A stretch of 64,000 nucleotides of DNA from Manduca sexta (lineage: Eukaryota; Arthropoda; Insecta; Lepidoptera; Sphingidae). Location: positions 7,998,001 to 8,062,000 of the forward strand of contig NC_051124.1 in NCBI RefSeq assembly GCF_014839805.1, in the 5' to 3' direction. Made by a program: the position numbers and the translations under genes. The notes beneath the pieces were generated by a model that was not told where the DNA came from, searched no databases, and saw only the letters and a program-made list of their open reading frames with translations. Shown piece after piece: positions 59,416 through 64,000 of the stretch (positions are counted from its first letter, which is position 1; each line of letters opens with the position of its first letter).

Positions 59416-59879
59416 AATGTTCACAGAGGTAAGGTATGATAATGAATAATACTTATGTGGTTTCATTTATTAAAGCAATGTCAAATTTACCCTCTATATA
59501 GAAATTTTACGAAAGTGGAATTATTATCTGTCAATTTGAACAAACATTCAGTAATTAGTTGAGATATGAATAGCAAATTATATTATTGAATATGTTGTAC
59601 AGTAGTAATAAAAAAAATTAAAATCAATGTCGCAGCTCTTAGCTTCAGCTCAGACATAAAGTTCTCGTTACCCGGCCTTTATTTTCTTTCAAGCGTGCCG
59701 ATATCTCGTCTATGGCGTATATCTGGCGCCTCATACTCGCCACAAGCTTATAATTACTACCAGTTCGCGTGCCCGTCGCGGTTCTTCCCGCTGGCTATCT
59801 CGATACGCAATACTGCAATCTCTTGCGCACGTGGTTTATTCTTTAAATTTGTCTAAAAGGATTTTCTGCTCAATATTAA
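59416..59879. other. Non-coding stretch
   Basis: GC-richer part at 59640-59830 without ORF; no gene recognised. Confidence 0.4.
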
Positions 59880-60020
59880 CCCGGGTCTGGAAGTGCTCAA
59901 AGTAGCGACAGGCCGCCGCCTATGACATGAGATAGATATTTACATGTGGCGAAAAAGATGGTGCACTGGTTGTATCACTAATTTAACCTCTGCCTATTTT
60001 TTCGGATATAAAAGGTGTGT
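59880..60020 (+). mobile_element. tRNA-SINE 3' fragment
   Basis: CCCGGGTCTGGAAGTGC, then GGCGAAAAAGATGGTGCAC, CACTAATTTAACCTCTGCC and GGATATAAAAGGTGTGTG follow the order of the SINE tail. The head is absent. Confidence 0.5.
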
Positions 60021-61319
60021 GTACATTTATGTTTAGTACTCTTATATGGTTCTGTCTCTTAGTAAGTTCATACCTAAACACATCATTTAGAGAGGGCAAT
60101 CCATCCGCTTTGTCAACAACCATATTATCGATTGACCTTGTTTTGGCTAGCAAAATCTTAAAATTCATCTCTAATGTTTACACAGTTCGGGATTAACATT
60201 TCATAGAACATGTTAATTTACTAATCTATAATTCGTATGCCTTTTGTTAAGGATAATCAAACTGTTAAACAAATTGCATTCTATGACGGTAAATTGTTAT
60301 TAACAAGGTCACCGCACTTTAAACGTTTTAATATTATTTACGCGAAATCCCTTGAGGAAACCAAGATTAAGTACTTCTAAGGCTTTAGACGTGCCATTAA
60401 TTCTTTAACGGGTGAATAACCTTCGACGTTCTCGAAGGCATCTCGTCTGGAATAGTAATTATTATTGTTGCTTTGAAAACTTAGCTAGGTTTCACTGTTT
60501 TGAGTCAATGACCACGTAAATCACAGTGAATTGAGGAAATTTCCAAAAATTCAAATTAGCCTGTATATTTCCATTACCTGAACAATATACATGTCTAGTT
60601 TTTAACATACAAGTCCTAAGATTTTTTAACTAACTTTGAACTTGGCACCAACATTTGTATATGTATATTGTTTTATATTTAAAAACTGTCTGGTTTGTTG
60701 AGACATATTTATGTACGGTTTTACGTCTATATAGTGACTTCAATGTCTGTGTCTAGTTGCTCAGTTTATGGGCCGTAAATAAGCACAAGCCATTATCGCT
60801 TGGCCAAATGTTTTAGAATATATATAACAGATTTTATATATTACCCATTTGACTAACTCTGTTTCATAGTCTATTATGTAATTTAAAAATACCAAACATT
60901 TTATCCTTGACAATTTTTCGCGTCTTTAAATCCTATATAGTAATTTTAATAAGTTTCTCATAGTAATTCCTTTTAAATTCGCACGTTATACCAATTGTTT
61001 AAACTAAAATAAATAAAAATTCAATTACGCAAACTAAATGGGTCTTAATAAGGCAATATTGTAACTATTTTCAGGGAAATTACTTCTACGTATAACAGAC
61101 TTAAGACTAGAAGTAATGTTTCATAAGTATCTGTTTTCCTTGAACTCGCTACGGCATATAACATGCTAAATGCGCTACTATAACTCCGTCGCTGAATGTA
61201 CGCGATAACCAACTGCCGATAAAGAAATTGTGTGAAATCGCTTATTCTCGCCGACCAATTGAGAGAACTAAGCGACCTTAGTATATATATAAATAGAATT
61301 ACATATACACTCACTTTGT
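60021..61319. other. AT-rich non-coding stretch
   Basis: No gene supported. The 129-codon minus ORF at 61045-61434 starts inside the SINE below and runs into AT-rich DNA; rejected. Confidence 0.45.
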
Positions 61320-61490
61320 TTATACCATAGGGTAGGCAGGGGGCGAGCCTATCGCCACATCGGGTATAAATTTTAGGCTCTGGGCCGATACTAAGTCGTA
61401 AACCCAATATTACTTTGCTAGATTCGGGGATCAAACCTGAGACCTCAGCACTGCAATAGTATTATACAACTACGCAACCAGGGTAGTCAT
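61320..61490 (-). mobile_element. tRNA-derived SINE
   Basis: Minus strand: ATGACTACCCTGGTTGCG head, TTGCGTAGTTG A-box-like, GTTTGATCCCC B-box-like, then GATGTGGCGATAGGCTCGCC. It is 3'-truncated near 61320. Confidence 0.78.
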
Positions 61491-62639
61491 AAATAATAGT
61501 GTATAAAATCTTAATAAAGTAATTTTCCCATATTCCAATGGTTATTCGCACGTATTCTAAACCAAAACAGAGGTACTTTTTTCTTTGTTTGGTAAGCTAT
61601 ATCTTCGAAACCGTATAACCGATCTTGTCAAAAATTCCATTATGCAGAAAATTTTAAAGCCAGTTATTTTCAAAAATATTCTAGGCTATATCTATCCTGG
61701 AAAGTAATAACCAGATTAAATGTTAGTTTATAATATAAAAGGGGTCATTTTACGTCGTGGTTGAGGAGTAAATCATAATTACATGATTGTAACGTTAGTT
61801 TGTTTGGTTGTTTGACCTCGTGTTATCGTGGCAAGCCTCCATTGTGTAGTGTATCAAACGCCACTCAAGTTATCTCTTATCATTGTTTATTCGATGACGT
61901 TTTACACTAGCAGTTTTTTCATATATGTATATGCTGTTAGGTAAAAACTTATTGGACTCGTTTATTCATATTTCTTTTGCTTGGCATATTTATAACGATA
62001 TATTAGTGTCATTGTTTTTCTTTAATTAATCAATTAATTAAAATTGCATAAAATTAGCGTAATTAATCATAGAATAATTGGCAATATATTTAATTTGAAT
62101 GCGAAGTTGAATAAAATAATTCTGTTACACTATCATTTCTCTTATATAAAGTTTGTTGGTGCCTAATTGTAGTGCACTAAAGATTAAAACTGAAAATTAA
62201 CTAAGTTGACTGTATAATATTTGTATCCATTTTACTTCAGCTATTTCTTCATAAGAATATGAAACATATTTAACAATATGGTATGTAGTCCAAGTTTCTA
62301 ATTGTGTTAGCAAATGTCGTTAAACTAGTACCACGGACAAAGTAACAATACAATAATAACTTCTGGGTGGTCCGAATGGAACAAATTAGTTCATCGCATA
62401 GCCTTTTTGGAGGGCAATAAACTTTTAATGTTGATATTTAGTATAGAATTACAAATGGGTATAGCGATAACTATAGTTTTGACTAAAGTACTGAAACATT
62501 ACTGAATTTACCTTCTCAAACATTTACTTTGAATGACATTTTGCTTGTGTCAATAATGCTGACTGATATCCTTTTAAAACGGGGATAAGTTTTCGACGGG
62601 AAAAACTGTGTTCGGAATATAAATTTCTCTCTTTTACGC
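61491..62639. other. AT-rich non-coding stretch
   Basis: No gene recognised. Confidence 0.45.
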
Positions 62640-62770
62640 GGAACGGATTTGTTTCCCCGACACCGCGACGGCGCGGCGCTATTTACCTGAGGCATTCAGT
62701 CTCTAGGGGATCAGGGCGGACAACGGTTCCATCAGCACTCCGTCAGGGTAAATCCAACACCCGCCCGCTC
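62640..62770. other. GC-rich island with splice-like signals on both strands
   Basis: On the minus strand CTCAG is followed by GTAAATAGC (donor-like), with an open frame TVVRPDPLETECL before it. On the plus strand CATTCAG precedes and GTCAGG-GTAAAT follows a 47-base open segment. The signals conflict and neither side has a strong polypyrimidine tract, so I leave the strand undecided. Confidence 0.25.
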
Positions 62771-63330
62771 CCTAATAGGCACACAATTTATACAGACTAC
62801 CAATTTATGGGGCGCGTGAAAAAATTTGGCAGACAAAAACTGCGCATTAGTTTAAAGCTATCGAATAACGTGGTCATAAAACGTTTCAAAAGATCAACCA
62901 ACTATTGTTCCTAAATCATAAAGGAGCCATAAAACGTCCTTAAAACGATAAGCCGGCCCGTTTGGTATCGTATATACTATTCCACACACGGACCACACGT
63001 GCGCCCACATCTCATTAATGCAATCGATACGCCCTCACTAAAACATTATGTAGCTAACACTATACTACTTTATTGCTGTGGAAACCGGTTAAGTTCAGAT
63101 GCTATATCTCCAAGTGAGCGCGTATGGCGAAAACCAGCTCCTTAAATGGACGGGTTACCTTTGTGATTATCAACTTACAATGATGCATTTGATGTGTTCC
63201 GAATGTATTGTTCGCTCTTTATACTTTAAAGGCAAATTATACTCGTGTTTTGTACTCTTAGATTAGCAATTATGAGAACACTTGTAGTACACACATCGGT
63301 GTCGCCATCTGCACTTACTTGAGGGAAACC
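62771..63330. other. Non-coding stretch
   Basis: No gene recognised. A T-run lies at about 63332-63347 just before the region leading to the ORF at 63466. Confidence 0.4.
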
Positions 63331-63465
63331 TCTTTTTTTTTTTTTTTGACATCTCCAACCGTCAGCTATCATTCACATTTCAGTGCTCCGCCAATTCGCA
63401 CGTGTTTTTGTTCGTTTCTTGGCACGCAATAAACGTCCCCAAGTTAAGTGTACTTAAATTTAAAA

Positions 63466-63696
63466 ATGGGGAAACGCAACCATCCGAGTAGTAATAATAT
63501 GGATGATTATTATGAGTGTATAGAAAAGAAAGTTAAGAAATTAAATGATATGCTTATGCGCGCTCGATATAAACGAACATTATCATTATCGTCGGATTCG
63601 TCATCATCGGACTCGGAGAGCGCCGGATCGTCGTCTCAACTGCGTTCACGCGCACACGAACTCTCATCGCCTGCGCCGTTATGTATTCAAGGTTAG
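63466..63696 (+). CDS. Short Ser-rich ORF, possible first exon of a host or transposon gene
   Basis: The ATG at 63466 sits in a good context (AAAAATGG) and opens 76 codons. The product has MGKRNHPSSNN, an Asp/Tyr patch, a basic stretch KKVKKLNDMLMRARYKR that could form a helix, then a Ser/Asp-rich segment and SSPAPLCIQG. CAAG followed by GTTAGA at 63691-63697 may be a donor, in which case the coding sequence continues after an intron; otherwise it stops at 63694. Base composition is clearly coding-like against the AT-rich flank. A basic region followed by a Ser/Asp tract also occurs at the N-terminus of some transposon proteins. I do not recognise a family. Confidence 0.45.
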   Translation: MGKRNHPSSNNMDDYYECIEKKVKKLNDMLMRARYKRTLSLSSDSSSSDSESAGSSSQLRSRAHELSSPAPLCIQG

Positions 63697-63729
63697 AAAA
63701 TTCTACCCACAAGTTTGTTTAAAATAATA

Positions 63730-63965
63730 CTGCGGATATCCAACAAAGGGCTATCACTTTATTATTATACAAACAAATAACTATCGTATTTGTGTTGCGG
63801 GCAATTACTAGGATTGTCACTTCACACAATAAACTTTGCTATGAATTCATAGCAGTTTACGCACATAGTTTGGTGTTACGGGCAATCACTGGGATTGTCA
63901 TTTCACACATTGCAATTTATCAAATTGTTTTGCAATGCGGATATCTTCAGGGGATATCACTTTGC
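63730..63965. repeat. Diverged paired repeats after the ORF
   Basis: TGCGGATATC occurs at 63731 and 63936, each followed by a diverged GGG-TATCACTTT. Between them GTGTTGCGGGCAATTACTAG (63791) and GTGTTACGGGCAATCACTGG (63871) start two copies of an about 80-bp unit. The order is A-B-B-A. The function is unknown. Confidence 0.65.
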
Positions 63966-64000
63966 ATTACTATGATAATTAATGTTGGTTAGCATAACCA

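Noticed and set aside
61045..61434. 129-codon minus-strand ORF
   Set aside because: Its first third is SINE sequence and the rest is AT-rich; no domain.

Overview
The window is animal nuclear DNA, most likely from a moth or butterfly (Lepidoptera). It is AT-rich and gene-poor. It is full of short interspersed elements of lepidopteran type: tRNA-derived SINEs, retroelement tails with a GCGGCTTCGC head and a GTATAGAT end, a LINE-tail family ending in GCAATAAAA, and several MITEs. It holds one near-complete Jockey-type non-LTR retrotransposon. I see no complete host gene, no tRNA or rRNA gene, no CRISPR array and nothing bacterial. The species cannot be named from this sequence alone.

Layout. 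1-4328 is one copy of a block that recurs at 12429-17104. A 500-N scaffold gap (4329-4828) ends the first copy. This looks like an unmerged haplotype or contig overlap rather than a real duplication, although a tandem duplication is not excluded. 4935-10724 is a minus-strand Jockey-superfamily LINE of about 5.8 kb with a poly(A) tail, a perfect 13-bp target-site duplication, a gag-like ORF1 and an endonuclease-RT ORF2. Its reading frames are broken mostly by single-base indels. 10738-11140 is a CpG-rich block with diverged tandem repeats, each carrying TCAGT. 17.6-62 kb is AT-rich intronic or intergenic DNA with nested small transposons.

Host-gene evidence is thin and all on the plus strand. 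It consists of an 81-nt symmetric candidate exon at 26308-26388, a candidate first coding exon with a strong donor at 44526-44601, and a CpG-rich promoter with an untranslated first exon ending in GTAAGTATG at 49140-49791. A short Ser-rich ORF opens at 63466. The first three could be alternative starts or exons of one long gene whose other exons lie outside the window, but nothing here proves that they are joined.

The most informative observations are these: the duplicated block around the gap; the intact-but-frameshifted LINE with its TSD; a six-unit 123-bp minisatellite expanded inside one retroelement copy, with a single-unit relative 15 kb away; several nested or cleanly bounded insertions (hAT-type MITE with 8-bp TSD, MITE inside a retroelement tail, LINE tail inside another tail); and the candidate exons. 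I do not see a convincing new biological system.
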